Source of the DNA: Clusia tigrina
Taxonomy: Eukaryota; Arthropoda; Insecta; Diptera; Clusiidae
Assembly: GCA_920105625.2 (NCBI GenBank)
Contig: OV050032.1
Location: 8,090,129 to 8,154,128, forward strand
Length of the DNA: 64,000 bases
Direction: 5' to 3'
Shown in pieces: positions 11,504 through 23,484 of the stretch. The notes under the pieces are model-generated. The model saw only the letters and a list, made by a program, of their open reading frames with translations, did no database searches and had not been told where the DNA came from. The position numbers and the translations under genes were made by a program. The stretch's first letter is position 1. Every line of letters starts with the position of its first letter.

Positions 11504-13962
11504 TATATTATGATACACTTTCCTGGGTGACTCCTGGGAGGTATTCCAAACAAAAAAATAAGCTCCAACAAGTGCTTCATAAAAATCTGCAAATGGCTAG
11601 GGAATGGAATTTATATCTCAGGCGGTATCACAAAGGATGAATCATGGCGTAAGAGTGAATTTTCGGCGGGCACTCAACCTACCACCCACCTTAGTAATAT
11701 TCATAGCAAATTAAAAAGCATTGTTTCTAAATCCCATAATTTTCAGACTATCAAAAATTGTAAAATCTAAACGGTAAAACTTAATTGAACACTTCAAATA
11801 TAATGTTCTCAATGACTTCATTACTTTCTTCAATCCCTACGAGGCTCCATGGTAAATGTATGTATGGCTCCGTTATTGATTCAAACTCTCATAATTTTCA
11901 GCTACTCAAGATTGGTGCAACACTAATTGAGTATGAGTTCATATTCCGCAACTGCGCAGCCATTCTATTGCAGAAGACTCCACCTGTATTTAAAGGACGA
12001 AAACAAACATTTTTCATGGCTATCTCAACTGATTAAATGTACAAATGCAGCCTCTATAGAATACAGAGGCATGTATGCATGTGTATGCAATAATGCATGT
12101 GTATGCATGTATGCATGTGCATGCATGTATGTATGTTTTAGCGTATGCATGCCCACAGGCACACATCCATCCACACTACAATACATACGTACTCAAACAG
12201 AGAACGTTCTGGAGTACTGTTAAATATCCTCATACCGTATCCTGCCGGTGTAGGTGACGTTTTAACATGACTTCGTTGGTGGGACCTGTGCTTGTGCAAA
12301 ATTCACCATCAAAAAATTCACACCAGACATAAGGAACAAGCCAACCCCTAGTCTCATATAGGAAATTTATGATAACAGAAATTTGTATGTCGTTAATATT
12401 GAAACATTACAATTTTGTATATATTACATAAATAGGATACACACTTTGCTGTGCTCCTCCTTTGAAAAGGGGAATTGTGCTGTCTTTGACACCCAATTCA
12501 AACAGTCGGCATTGTACAAAATTTCCCCTGTAAGCGACATCTGCAGAAATAACATGAAACGAGCACAACAGATTTACAATTGTGAAAGCAGGTTTGATAA
12601 CTTGCTCTAATTGGTGGTTGTCCGTGATTAAGATTGTATATTTTAAAACACATTTTTTTTCTTGTGTCATTTTATTTATCATATTATTTGTATGGTGTTG
12701 TAAATATATTGTTCTGCTTATCTTTTGTTGTTAATGGTATAATTATAATTTTATATATCTATAAACTATTTTAATTTTTTTTTATGTATTTATAAAGTGA
12801 AAAAAATTAAATTTTATTCTACAGGCAAATTTAGAAGCAGTACCTGCCTATTCAATTATTATTATTATTAGAAATGCCCTATGAAGAGTGCACGGGTTTG
12901 AGGGCACGATTACTAGCAGCACATTTCTTCAGTTCGAACAGTAAGTAAAGATTAGAACCAGTGGCACGCATAACCTCCGTACTTCCAATTAGACTATATA
13001 CTTTAACATATCTCTTAAAACACACATTTCGTAAATGTCATTACATAAAATGTGTGATATTGAAATTCTTTAGTGAAACATTAAACTTTAAATTTTAATA
13101 TTGTTGTGAAGCCAAAATATATAAAATTATGTATGGCCGGAAAATAATTTCCCCCAACAATCCTTGTTTCTGATATGTTACTGGTTAACAGAGTTGTTCA
13201 TAAACGGTAGTTAACATGGGAAATACCAATTGCGCTCTGTTAGGCGAAATCAATCGAATTCAATCTCCTCCGGAGAGCTGTTTGTGAAAGGAAGGCAGTG
13301 TGGATTATACGCGTTTAGCAAGATATCACATCAATTAGATTAATAGTATATTTTTAAAATAGTTTTTTGGCTTTAATTTGTTAGTGTGCACGCAGTAACC
13401 AAACGACACCAAACAAATATATTTGTGAGAATTGCGTAAATTTGCCGAAAAGATAATTTTTTTGGACGCACAAAACTAAAACTGTATGTGGTCAGGAAGG
13501 AAAGAAAATATTTAATATTTATTTCGCTCCTATTTATGTGAAAAACAATATTTGTACAGATCTAAAGTGTATGGGCTAGAACAGTACGGCTATAGTGTGC
13601 CGCATAACGTATTTTCTAGAAAGAGCGAAGCGAGCTTATATTTGTTGAGAGCAGCGACATGTCTTGTGAACGTTCAACGTTGTTTCTCGAAGCAAGGCAA
13701 TAGGCGACGTCGCCGTATCAGCTGGCAATAATGGGTCTTAAATATCTTGCTGTGACTTATTTTTTGGAAAACTTTGTTTAAAAAGCAGATTTAAATATCA
13801 TTCTAGGAATACTTTGTCAATATATATATTGTAATAAGCAAATTGAGAAAATAATTTCATTTACACTTTTAATCGTAGCATTTCTGTGCGACTGTAAACG
13901 ACGCTTCAAATATATTTTTCCGATTTTATTGCGAACCATTCCGGACTTAGTAAACCACCAAG
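11504..13962. other. Intergenic DNA upstream of BAG6
   Basis: No gene seen. An ATGC-type microsatellite lies at 12068-12150 and an ATT run at 12856-12870. The last few hundred bases should contain the BAG6 promoter and 5' UTR, but I cannot place a transcription start or TATA box with confidence. Confidence 0.5.
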
Positions 13963-14298
13963 ATGTTAATAAATTTCAAAGTTAAGACACTCGATGCCCA
14001 AACGCACGACTTTTCCGTCGACAATGAGGTAAGTTTTGCGAGATCCCAATTTTTCTTTGAAATTCCCACGCCCACATAGTCTGTAAGTGCTCCTGCTGTT
14101 CGGGGGTGGGTGGCGGTACCGTCGATTGCGGTGTACATTTTTTCCGGATTAATGATTTTTTTCTTGTTTGCGATATTTAGATGACTGTGCGAGAGTTCAA
14201 AGACAAACTCGCCGAAAGGACCAGCATCGCGGCCGAACAACAGCGCATAATTTTCTGTGGACGTGTCCTACCCGATGAACGGCAGTTGAAAGATTATG
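13963..14298 (+). CDS. BAG6: BAG6 coding exons 1-2 (ubiquitin-like domain)
   Basis: Exon 1 (13963-14028) encodes [20 protein letters not shown] plus two residues and ends at GAG/GTAAGT. Exon 2 (14181-14298) follows TATTTAG, starts TVREFKDKL after a codon ATG, and ends in phase 1 at TATG/GTAAGA. Together they supply most of the ubiquitin fold. Confidence 0.93.
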
Positions 14299-17200
14299 GT
14301 AAGAAGCCGATGCCAAATTAAACATTTGGTCTAAGCGTGTGTTTTGTATTTGCCAATTGCATTGCCTTTTTCCGGGAAAATGTCCAATTGGAAAAAAGCG
14401 TACCGCCGCATAAAGCGAGGAAGTTCCTTTCTTCAGGGTATATTTGTAAATGTATCATTAAAAGCAGGAGTTTGCGACAAATCCTTGAAATTTTCGAAGG
14501 TACTGCCTCGTTTATTGAACGGTTTTTCCTATTTGCTTTCCTGTGTGTACACAATTCCTGCAATTGGGAAAAGGGAGTGTAATTGGTATGGTATTGATAA
14601 GTACACAGATTCTCATATATATGTACATACATATGCGATTAATGGCACTCACCCGATTGAACTGAGTCGGGTCCGTCGGTTCGTCGTGTCTTGACTACGA
14701 GGGTGTGCAGAAAGGATGCAACCGAATAATGTTCGTTTGATTGTTTTACTTGTTGCGGGAATGTGTTCTGCGCAAACATCGCCCGACGAGTTGTTTGAAA
14801 GGAAAACCGAATAGAAAAATGGAAATGCATTTCGTGCAAATTTGTTGCATATACATGAATCACCCCGCCCTTTTGAGCTTTTGCAAGCTCATTTTGCAAT
14901 GTCGTCCTTAGTTTCGCTTTTGACGCAACGCGGCGGGCGCCTTCCACGTACTAACCCCCCTCCCCTTTACGGTCGTTTTGATTTGTATTTGATTTTGCGT
15001 TTCAGACATCGACGGAAAAGTGGTGCATGTGGCCGAACGCCCACCGCCTTCACAGCGTGGTGCCCCGGCTGCAGCTGGGTCTGCCGACAGAAGTACTGTG
15101 CGGGATCGTCCCGCTATGAGAAGAATGCGCGACTCGCCCCTCTTTCGTGCTTTGGATGGCATGGTCGTTGGCACAATGGCCATTCCTGTCAATGGCGGCG
15201 TAATAAAAAATAACCCACTTTTGTAGACATGCTTTTATTTGTATATATATTTTTCTTCTTCAATTTGATCAGAATTCTCAGGTTCCACTGCACACGTTTC
15301 CATCGTCTTCCACTTTTTGTGTTAACCGCATCACAGTGGCACGTCACATGTTGAACTGTGCCAATAATATTGCTGCTTATCTTGAGAATCCAGAGAGGGT
15401 AAATATTAAGAGGAGCAAAATATCAGCAATTTATGAGACGATATATAAAATAATATTTCAGGGCCTGAATAATGCCTCCTTAGATATTTTGGCACGTGGA
15501 CGTTGGACAATGGAATCCACGGTTGTTGAAGTAGGTATTACAGCCGCGGACTTGCCACAAAATGAGAACATTGTGGAAATGGTGCAAGGTGCCGTGTCAG
15601 CTGCTTTGCGCCACAATGGTAATACTAACGTTACTGTGTTGCAATTGCCTACTGTTTTCGGTTCTAATGAGGGTGCTGGAAATAATGCACAATCCGCTTC
15701 AGTTTCCATAGCAAACAATGCAACCGTTAATGATGGCAACAGTGCCACTCTTATCATTGAGGATATCATGGACAGCGAAGACGAGTCTGGCGCTAGCGGT
15801 GGGTCTGGTACCGGTGCCGGTGCCGGTACCAGTGCCAGCACCAATGCCACTGACGGTGGCAATCCCAGTACCAGTATCAGTGCCGCTGGCCCCCAAACTG
15901 AAGATCCAACTCAAAGCAGCACAGAATCGACGCCTGGTAATGCAAATGGCAATGCTTCACCTGAAGCAACTGGCGAAATGAGGAATAATGGTACTAATGC
16001 AGGCCGTCGCACCGGCACACCTGTGCTGGCTGATGTTATTGACCAGATGCGTACAGTCCAGACACGACTCAATCCTTTCATTGAACAGTTCTATAGTTTA
16101 TTGCGCAATGAACCAACTTTCGCTGAAAATGTAAGTAAAGCTGTCTGCTTGGCAGGTAAGTGATTTTTTAGTATAGCCCACAATATTGCTTTTTTCACTT
16201 TGTGCAGGATACCGTTGGACGCGAAAATGCTCAACGACTTTACGATCGCGTATCTGAGGCATTCCATTACCTGTCACATGCTCAGCACGCTATATCAGAT
16301 TTGATGTTGGACATTTCGTTGCCAACGCCGCGCTATTTGACTTGTCGTCCCATTTTGGTAGAGCAGAGCGGTTACGTTAGCTCAAACAATTACTTGTCGG
16401 CCGCAGCCGCCGCTGCTGCTGCAGCCGCTGCTATACGTACCCAGCCACCGAATCCACGACGCCCAGCTCATCGTCCGTACAATCTACGCTATCAACAACA
16501 AGCTGAATTGCTGACACAAAACTTAACGACCAGTGGATCCACTCAGAATACTAGCAACAGAGCCAGTGCCAACGCCAATGCCAATGCCACTCCCAATGCC
16601 GGTACCAATTCCAATGCCAAACCAAGTGGCAGTGCAAATGCCAATGCCAAACCAAGTGGCAGTGTAAATGCCAATGCAAATGCCACTGTGACTTCCAATG
16701 GGAATTCCAGTGGGAATTCCAATGGGAGTGCCAATGCAATTGCAAGTGGAAATGCCATGGCAAATGCAAGTGAAAATGCCAGTGCAAATGCAAGTGGAAA
16801 TGCCAGAGCCAACACTACTGGAACCGTCGAAGACCCAATTGATGATCCGATTATTCCTACTAACGCTATGAATGCAGAAAGTGCTACCCAAGCCGGCGGA
16901 GGGCCGCACGTCGGTAAGTTTAAATTCTTGCCAATTCCAATTGGGTTTTGGGTTTCAGCACTATTATGGTGTGTGTATATATATATATATATATAAATAA
17001 TTGTGAACTTTTAGGCGATAATACTGTAGAAATTATATTACAACCAAGGCCGGGATTGTTCATTGGCAGTAGGTCCTGCTTATTTACTCTCTCATTGCGT
17101 TCGTTATTGTTAACCAATTCTAAACTATTCATTTGCATTGAAAATGGTCAGTAACCTTGAAACTAACTACATCCCAACGTTAAGAAGAATGCGTAACTTG

Positions 17201-20200
17201 CTAATTTGAATGGAAGCAAAGGCTCCGCAATGTGAGCCCATGTCAAGTGTTTTTCTGGCATTGCAAGTCACGCTCCTGCACACTAATTCATGCGCTTTTT
17301 AACTATGCTGAGGGAAGATGTATTCTTTGGCTTGGCCAACTGAACCCGTTAATATTGTTGAGCATAGTTGGTATGTGCGTTACTGGGCGTTGCACAGTTT
17401 GCCCAAAGTTCATCGCTTGTCTTGTAATGTGATCATCGTGATTCATGCTGCACACACATGCTTGTTTATCAGGAAGATGATCCGAATATAATTGGACATT
17501 CGTATTGATGATATTTGTGAATGTTTGTTTAGTTATGTGAATCGTGCGATTCCCTTTTACTTTTACGTTTGCAAAGGCTTTTTATTTGTTTTCGTTCTTT
17601 GCAAAGTCTTGCAATTTGTAAGCGACTTCTTTAATGCAGAATTAACACAACACACACACACACACACTTTCAGATAACCATCAGCTGCAAATGGCACGTT
17701 TAATCCAAGCTGTTGTTAACTCTGCTCCAACTGATTCTGAGTTTCATGTTCAAATCAACGCTCCTGGCATTATGTCGTTTGGCATACCAGTGAATGCAGC
17801 TGTAGCAGGGTCGGCTTCTGGATCCGTGCCACGTATTATTAACAACACACCAGAGCAGTCGCCACGTGCAACCAGTGACTCTGCTGGCAATACTGGCAGC
17901 AGCAGCAGCACTGTCTCGCCCCCAACCACTAGCGGGACACCAGCTGCTACTCCGGTGGAAGCAGTATCAAATCAGGCGCGTGTAACCACGGCTACTTTGC
18001 CCACTACTTCCACCCAGACTCGTTCGACTGCGCGCCCTCAAGTACAGATGGGTAATCTGCCACCAAATAACTGGAATGGACGATACATGCCCTCAAACAT
18101 TTTGTCGGCCTTTGACCGTTTCTTACCTTGCAACAGTCATCATATTCGCGAGCCAGAGGCTAACGCTACCGCTTCCGTCTCCACCAATACCAATGCGACT
18201 CCAGGTCAAAACTTGGGTAAGTAGAAAATGCCGCCGGTCTGCAACTCGGAACAGTTCTCATGCTCTGTCAGCTACGAATTGGTCACTTTGTATTGTTCAC
18301 ATAGCACTCCACCAGGAGTCTGCGAAAATCATTTTGAGTAACGTTAAATAAATTGAATAAGTTGTTGTATAAGTAGTATTTGAGCATGAGTCCTTCACCC
18401 CCTTTCCCATAATATTGCGTATATGCATTCTTCTAACGTATTAGCCACCAATGTTAATCATCGCACTGTGCGCAATCGCATTTCGGACATGATGCACCGT
18501 GATCGGAACCAACAATCAACTGTACGCCCTCCCATAACCATGTCACGTCTGTCCAACCCCGATTACACACCTGCCGAATACGCCCACTTACGCAATATGT
18601 TCGCCCATCCGACTCCTTCGGGTCGAGCAGGCAACGATCCCAGTGGTCTGGTGGTCACCATCCATAACGACAGTCTTCGCAGACAGATGATCACCTTCTT
18701 GACAGACAGCGTCTTTGAGCGCGGACCGATCAACGATGAAACCATTCCGCATGCCGTCGAGCGTGCGGTGCGTTGGTTCGCCACCACTCTCATCTATCTA
18801 CCACAGTATGAGAAAACTCAATACAATGCACGCGATTCAATCTTCAATCTCTTGCGCCGCATGATACCCACTTTCATAGAATTGCTCAATGATCGACAGA
18901 ATAATGCTTTCGAATTTGAAGATCAGCTGAAAGAGCTCTGCGAGCAGTTCATGAAGCGTCTCTACGGCGTCTTGCATGTATGCTTGGGACGTGACAATGC
19001 AGAGGTTTATTGGATGCAGTTTATACGTCTGCTCCTTACGCCCGTTCGTACCGGTAAGTGTTCCTGGGGTGCTTATTGAGAAATTTTCCATTAACTACAT
19101 TCTATTATTTAATCGATTCGGGGTAGTTTTTCGAAGCGAGGCTTTGGAATTTCTTCTAGAATACATAAACACAACTATTCCAACCAACGTAGACACAGTC
19201 GACGCTGAGCAGTTCGTTGTGCACCGCATCGTGATAGAGTCTCCAGAACCTACTGAAGCAGGTGGCCCGGACGACGACGACGATGAAGATATAGATGACA
19301 CCCCTCCCGTGAGTACTTTTCCAAAGACACAATTAGCTGTGAACGCCTTTCATTTGATTTGACTTATATAGATTTGAACGGATTCATAGCGTAACACAAG
19401 TGAGAACGATGTTTCAATTAACTCACGTGAGAATTGTTTGTTGTGTTATTGTGTCAAGAGTATTTTTCGCTTAACCTCTCTCTCGCTCGCTCACTTTCAT
19501 CGCGTTACTCTCCCTCATATGCACTTTTTGCCAACTGAAGCACAAATTGTAAATGTCAATATCACTCGTCTTTATTACTGTACTGGTGGATTTATCATAA
19601 ATCCTGGTGGGTATATCATAAATCCTGGTGGTTATATCATAAATCCTGGTGGGTATATCATAAATCCTGGTGGGTATATCATAAATCCTGGTGGATCTAT
19701 CATAAATCCTGGTGGGTATATCATAAATCCTGGTGGGTATATAATAAATCGCCAGTCAGTTTTTCAAAGGTATTCAATAACGTTTTAAAAATTGAGAGCA
19801 CGCATTTTTTCACTTCACCAATGATTTGTTTTTTACTTGTATATATAAATATGTCGATAATTTATTTAGATGGCACGCGAGGAGATATTCATATCCTCTC
19901 CATCTCCTCCGCTACTCTATGAGATGCAGACCATGGATGCAGAGGACGACATTATTATGGCCGAAGTTCCTTCCACATCTGAGTTATTAAACAGCGTAAA
20001 CCCAATTGAAGTAGATGCAGTTGAAAAGAAAGACGACGAAGCAGAAGCAGTTGAAGTAGAAGTAGAAGATCCAAAGCCTGCTGACCCCATGCCAACCGTC
20101 ACTAACGGCTCAGAATCTTGGCATTGCAATTTCCCCAATGAATGGTTGCCAGTCATTTCACGTGATACACAGACCCAAGAGGAGGTACAAAGAGACACAC

Positions 20201-20592
20201 CACACAATTTAACTTAAAAAAATATTGATTATTGATTTGCTTGTTGGTAATTTTAGGACCCACCCACCCAAAATCCATATTCCGATGTCTATATATCCGG
20301 CATGTCCGCTAAGCGCCGCAAAATCATACAGAACAACAAGCCGCCGTCAGATGTTGGTGGACTGCTTGCCGACAGCGTACAAAGGGCTATACAAGCCGTT
20401 GGCGTCACCACATCGACTGCTTCCAATGAATCGCAGAGCGCCGAAGAAATAACCAGTGCAATTTCCAACGACACCGCCGTGCAGGCTTCGTACACAGAGG
20501 CACTCCGGAGCAATGTTCGCGAACGACTCAAGAATGATCCTGACTATGAGGCCGACAAATTTCCACAGACCACAAAATTTGCCCATAAGTAA
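13963..20592 (+). CDS. BAG6: BAG6/Scythe, large proline-rich ubiquitin-like chaperone (11 coding exons)
   Basis: Cytosolic/nuclear holdase that, with GET4 and UBL4A in known systems, captures exposed hydrophobic segments and routes tail-anchored or defective proteins to insertion or the proteasome. Coding exons by GT-AG sites and phase: 13963-14028, 14181-14298, 15006-15199, 15273-15398, 15462-16130, 16208-16913, 17674-18216, 18445-19053, 19127-19308, 19870-20184, 20257-20592. They join in frame to 1287 residues (vertebrate BAG6 is about 1130). Residues 1-76 are a ubiquitin-like fold ([17 protein letters not shown]). Residues about 127-500 match the BAG6 central domain ([19 protein letters not shown]). 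The C-terminus has SGMSAKRRK, a nuclear-localisation-like patch, and a BAG-like helix ending [19 protein letters not shown]. Asn/Ala and Ser/Thr-rich linkers separate domains. The start is the first ATG of the ubiquitin-like fold. Confidence 0.95.
15006..15199 (+). CDS. BAG6: BAG6 exon 3
   Basis: After TTTCAG the exon completes the ubiquitin-like fold with [15 protein letters not shown], then a short basic/proline linker, and ends [19 protein letters not shown]. The donor is the weak GGC/GTAATA. The upstream intron (14299-15005) is the largest in the 5' half and holds no repeat I recognise. Confidence 0.88.
15273..16130 (+). CDS. BAG6: BAG6 exons 4-5 with a stop-free 63-nt intron between
   Basis: Exon 4 (15273-15398) encodes [20 protein letters not shown], the start of the BAG6 central domain. 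Exon 5 (15462-16130) encodes [19 protein letters not shown], then an acidic/Ser/Gly-rich linker, then [20 protein letters not shown]. The intervening 15399-15461 (GTAAAT...TTTCAG) is exactly 63 nt and open in the same frame, so retention would add 21 residues without a stop. Confidence 0.88.
16208..16913 (+). CDS. BAG6: BAG6 exon 6 (central domain end plus Asn/Ala-rich linker)
   Basis: The exon begins [20 protein letters not shown] and contains the hallmark [14 protein letters not shown] run of eleven alanines lies at about 16400-16432. 16560-16815 encodes a degenerate Asn-Ala/Asn-Ser repeat (NANANA and NASGNA types) expected to be disordered. It ends in phase 1 at GTCG/GTAAGT. Confidence 0.92.
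17015..17068 (+). CDS. BAG6: Candidate 54-nt cassette exon of BAG6
   Basis: Between exons 6 and 7, an acceptor CTTTTAG and a donor GGCA/GTAGGT flank 54 nt. Its 18 codons read [18 protein letters not shown] in the phase-1/phase-1 frame required by its neighbours. Inclusion leaves downstream frame unchanged and the first codon of exon 7 changes from Asp to Asn. Status as constitutive or alternative cannot be told from DNA. Confidence 0.55.
17674..18216 (+). CDS. BAG6: BAG6 exon 7 (Ser/Thr/Pro-rich linker)
   Basis: After a CA-run polypyrimidine-poor acceptor (CACTTTCAG) the exon encodes [19 protein letters not shown], an extended Ser/Thr/Pro-rich segment, and a conserved-looking island [20 protein letters not shown]. 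It ends in phase 1 at TTGG/GTAAGT. Confidence 0.88.
18445..19053 (+). CDS. BAG6: BAG6 exon 8
   Basis: The exon opens [20 protein letters not shown] and encodes a globular helical region ([38 protein letters not shown]). This corresponds to the conserved C-terminal half of BAG6. It ends at ACCG/GTAAGT in phase 1. Confidence 0.9.
19127..20184 (+). CDS. BAG6: BAG6 exons 9-10
   Basis: Exon 9 (19127-19308) encodes [19 protein letters not shown] and an Asp-rich run, ending at CCC/GTGAGT. Exon 10 (19870-20184) encodes an acidic Glu/Val-rich linker followed by [18 protein letters not shown], matching the conserved W-VPII-D block before the BAG6 C-terminus. The intron between holds a 21-bp minisatellite. 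Confidence 0.88.
19584..19749. repeat. 21-bp minisatellite in BAG6 intron
   Basis: The unit GGTGGGTATATCATAAATCC plus T repeats about 8 times, entirely inside the intron between exons 9 and 10. It is stop-free in one frame (GGYIINP). Confidence 0.93.
20257..20592 (+). CDS. BAG6: BAG6 exon 11 (C-terminal BAG-like domain)
   Basis: The exon starts [20 protein letters not shown] and ends with [20 protein letters not shown] and a TAA stop. This aligns by eye with the vertebrate BAG6 C-terminus (SDAYLSGMPAKRRK, then RLQEDPNY, then RFPNAQR), the region that binds UBL4A. Confidence 0.95.
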   Translation, partial: DPPTQNPYSDVYISGMSAKRRKIIQNNKPPSDVGGLLADSVQRAIQAVGVTTSTASNESQSAEEITSAISNDTAVQASYTEALRSNVRERLKNDPDYEADKFPQTTKFAHK

Positions 20593-21035
20593 AACTACTA
20601 AAATAACAACAACAAAAACAAACAAAAAATTATAATATACAATTTTAAAAAAGCAACAGCAGTCCCCCTTAACCCCCAATACCCCCCATTATACACTTGA
20701 TAAATATCATAATCACTGACTAATTGTTACATTAATTATTGTAGTACTCCAACGTACATAACTGCATATGCACATATTTGGATGTTCTCCGAAAATCTCC
20801 ATGTATTTAAAATTCTTGATTACACACACACACACACACACAGACACACACACACACACACTCTCTCTCTCATGCAAATATACATAAATACATAAATACT
20901 TTCGTAGACAAAATAGTGAGAAACACTTTTAAAGGAGTAACTATGTGTCGGGATTGTACTATTAGACAAAATTTAATTAAATAGAGAAGCCGTAGTGAAG
21001 CATTAATTCATATTTAATGTACAATTGATAAATAT

Positions 21036-21045
21036 AATAAATAAA
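21036..21045 (+). terminator. Likely BAG6 polyadenylation signal
   Basis: Two overlapping AATAAA hexamers follow the stop codon by about 445 bases, with no earlier AATAAA seen downstream of the stop. Cleavage site not determined. Confidence 0.45.
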
Positions 21046-21584
21046 TCAAATTAAATATACATACCAGCTAAAAATTCTTGACTTGAGAGTACACTGTATT
21101 CGAATTTATGTTTACTTAATATGAGTTGAAACTTATAAAGCATTTCTATATAGATAAGAACATTAATTAGTCTTCTGGATATATTATTATTAGAGTTAGA
21201 TTTAAAGTAAACTAAAATGCTAAACAATATAATATAATACTAATAATGAAAAATAAATAAATACTTAAAAGTAAAGTTGCAATTTGCGTTAAGGATTCGC
21301 CCCACGACGTCCGTCATTCACGCGCTGTACTCCGCTTATTTGATTAATTGCTATCTGGTGTATATGCGTACGTAAAGAGAGGGTGCTATACGAGAGTATT
21401 CCTACATGACTGACCGTGTGTAAACTTGGATGTAGATAGAATACGATCTGGTGACTGACTGCACCGAGCCATTTATTATGAAGAGTGCGTATCGCACTTG
21501 ACGAATTGGAACTAACTCACTAGTTTTGGCGCGGCGAGTGCGAGATGAGATTTTATCATACCCCAGCTGGCCAATCCACAACCA

Positions 21585-21690
21585 CATATAAAGCAGGATA
21601 AGCATTTCCTTCCTATAAAAGGCGATAGAACCACACCAACAGGGTTTGATGGATTTGTGCAGAGGGAACATCAAATGCAGTTGGAAGTCA
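21585..21690. repeat. Dispersed repeat, copy 1
   Basis: Contains CACATATAAAGCAGGATAAG then CATTTCCTTCCTATAAAAGG and AACCACACCAAC. Copy 2 lies at 22870-22985 in the same orientation, about 1.3 kb away. Could be the ends of one element or two fragments. Confidence 0.7.
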
Positions 21691-22869
21691 AGCCACGGTG
21701 TCGCTCCTTCATACTGCACTGCGGTCTAAAGCAGATGCGGCGCAAACATAAAAAATGTATTCTATTTCCATGAATGTTATTTGAATGTATTAATAAAGAT
21801 TGCTTTGAACAGCGGTTACAATTCCTAAGAGCGACTTTGATTATTTGAAGTGTTGAGTACGAGGAAAATCGTGTGTGCTTCTCCCGTTTCATGTCCGGTC
21901 TTCCTGCAGTTAAACTGTATGATGAGTAATTCAGATTCCTGCGAGCATAACAACTGTTTAGGCAGTGAACTACTCAGCAGCCGCGGCACCTCATTCACTG
22001 AATAGAGCGAGGTTTCCACAATTGTTGTACATATTGATATCCATAAATTTAATATCAACAATGGAAGACCTATGTATGAGACATCAGCAGTTTTTTATTA
22101 ACGGAGCCACATCTGACCTGGCGATTGCAGATAGTGTGAGTGTTCCACCAACCTTAAACTAAATATAAATTACCGGGAATACTTTATCTTTCCTTAGTGT
22201 GTAAATAGGTAAGTGCATGGAGTAAAGATTTCAAATGTTCTCCTCTGAGACTGTATATTATCTTATAAGGCAAGCATTTCCTCTCACGAATACATGATGT
22301 GGCTTTTATAAAATAATGTGCGAATGTGATGGGGAAGATTGCGACTGGCCGCATGGAAAGTAATGTGTATAAAGCGCTCGTTCTTATACTGGGCAGAGGT
22401 GAATACGTGTCTGTAATGTGCTGTTATTTGAACACGTGTTTTGGAACAACTGCGTGGTCTAAAGCATGAGCATAGTTTGATTATCAGTAAAACAGAATAC
22501 CCTTCAAATTTTACCTCATAACAATTGTTGAATTTCTATGCGGTTGCAATTTCGTGGTGCGCTCTCAGTGCGTAAACACGCAATAAGTGAAATGAGCGCC
22601 TAAAAGTATGCCCATCATTTTGAAGATTATCCAATTTAACTGCGACAGATCTGCGATTGAGGTTCATGAGGATTAAGAAATGTTTGCAATTTGTTGTTGG
22701 CGAAGGAGCTGCTGGAAGTATTCCAATCGTTCAGCTTCGAAACTTGATAAATTCGCACTTCCTAATAATCAACTCTATTGTGAATATTCCATCGCACTGC
22801 AATAGGAAAAGTTGAGATGGAATTGTATTAGCATCACACGATTGGACTGAATCAAACTTATGTACTATA

Positions 22870-22985
22870 TACACACATATAAAGCAGGATAAGCATTTCC
22901 ATCCTATACAAGTCGGTAGAACCACACCAACGGGAGTAAGGTAGATCGCCTCCACGCGGTGCACCCTGGGTAATCTCAAATGGTC
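22870..22985. repeat. Dispersed repeat, copy 2
   Basis: Shares about 60 bp at roughly 88 percent by eye with copy 1, plus a weaker downstream match ending ATCAAATG/CTCAAATGG. Confidence 0.7.
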
Positions 22986-23484
22986 TGCTGTATTTTCTCA
23001 CGGAAGCTCAGTAGCACCAAATGGCACGACCTTAATCCTTCGTCCCCGAACTTCTCTTTGGACCAACGTCGCTATTTTGAATAGCTGCAATTTCCTGGAC
23101 CTAGTTGTCTTTTGGCACGGTAGCACCAAGGTGAAACTTGCGTGTGAACGGCTCCAGGGTCAGGTTGCAGCTGCCCCCGTCCCGTTAAAACCCTGGCAGG
23201 CCTCAAAGTACGTTCGACGTTTGATACCGTTAAGTTGGTAGTGTGGGTTCAGTTGAGTTTGATTTCCGATTAGCACTGATTTGGCTCTGACTACTTGACC
23301 CCATAAGGGCTTGTGACAACCCTCGCATGGCCTCCATGCTTGCACAGATAACCATGAGACCTTACTTAGTGACCACACGTTCGGACTGAGATAGCGGCTT
23401 TAAGTGGGGACCCTTTTAGCATGATACACACACACACGAAACCAACTCTAATAAAAAAATCAAACAAACCTTCCGCCTAGGTGT

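Larger units (their letters stand above)
20593..23480. other. Intergenic DNA with BAG6 3' UTR and a dispersed repeat pair
   Basis: A CA/GA dinucleotide tract lies at 20822-20871. Two related copies of an unnamed repeat lie at about 21585-21690 and 22870-22985. 23160-23400 resembles transposon-derived sequence but has no diagnostic domain. Confidence 0.5.
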
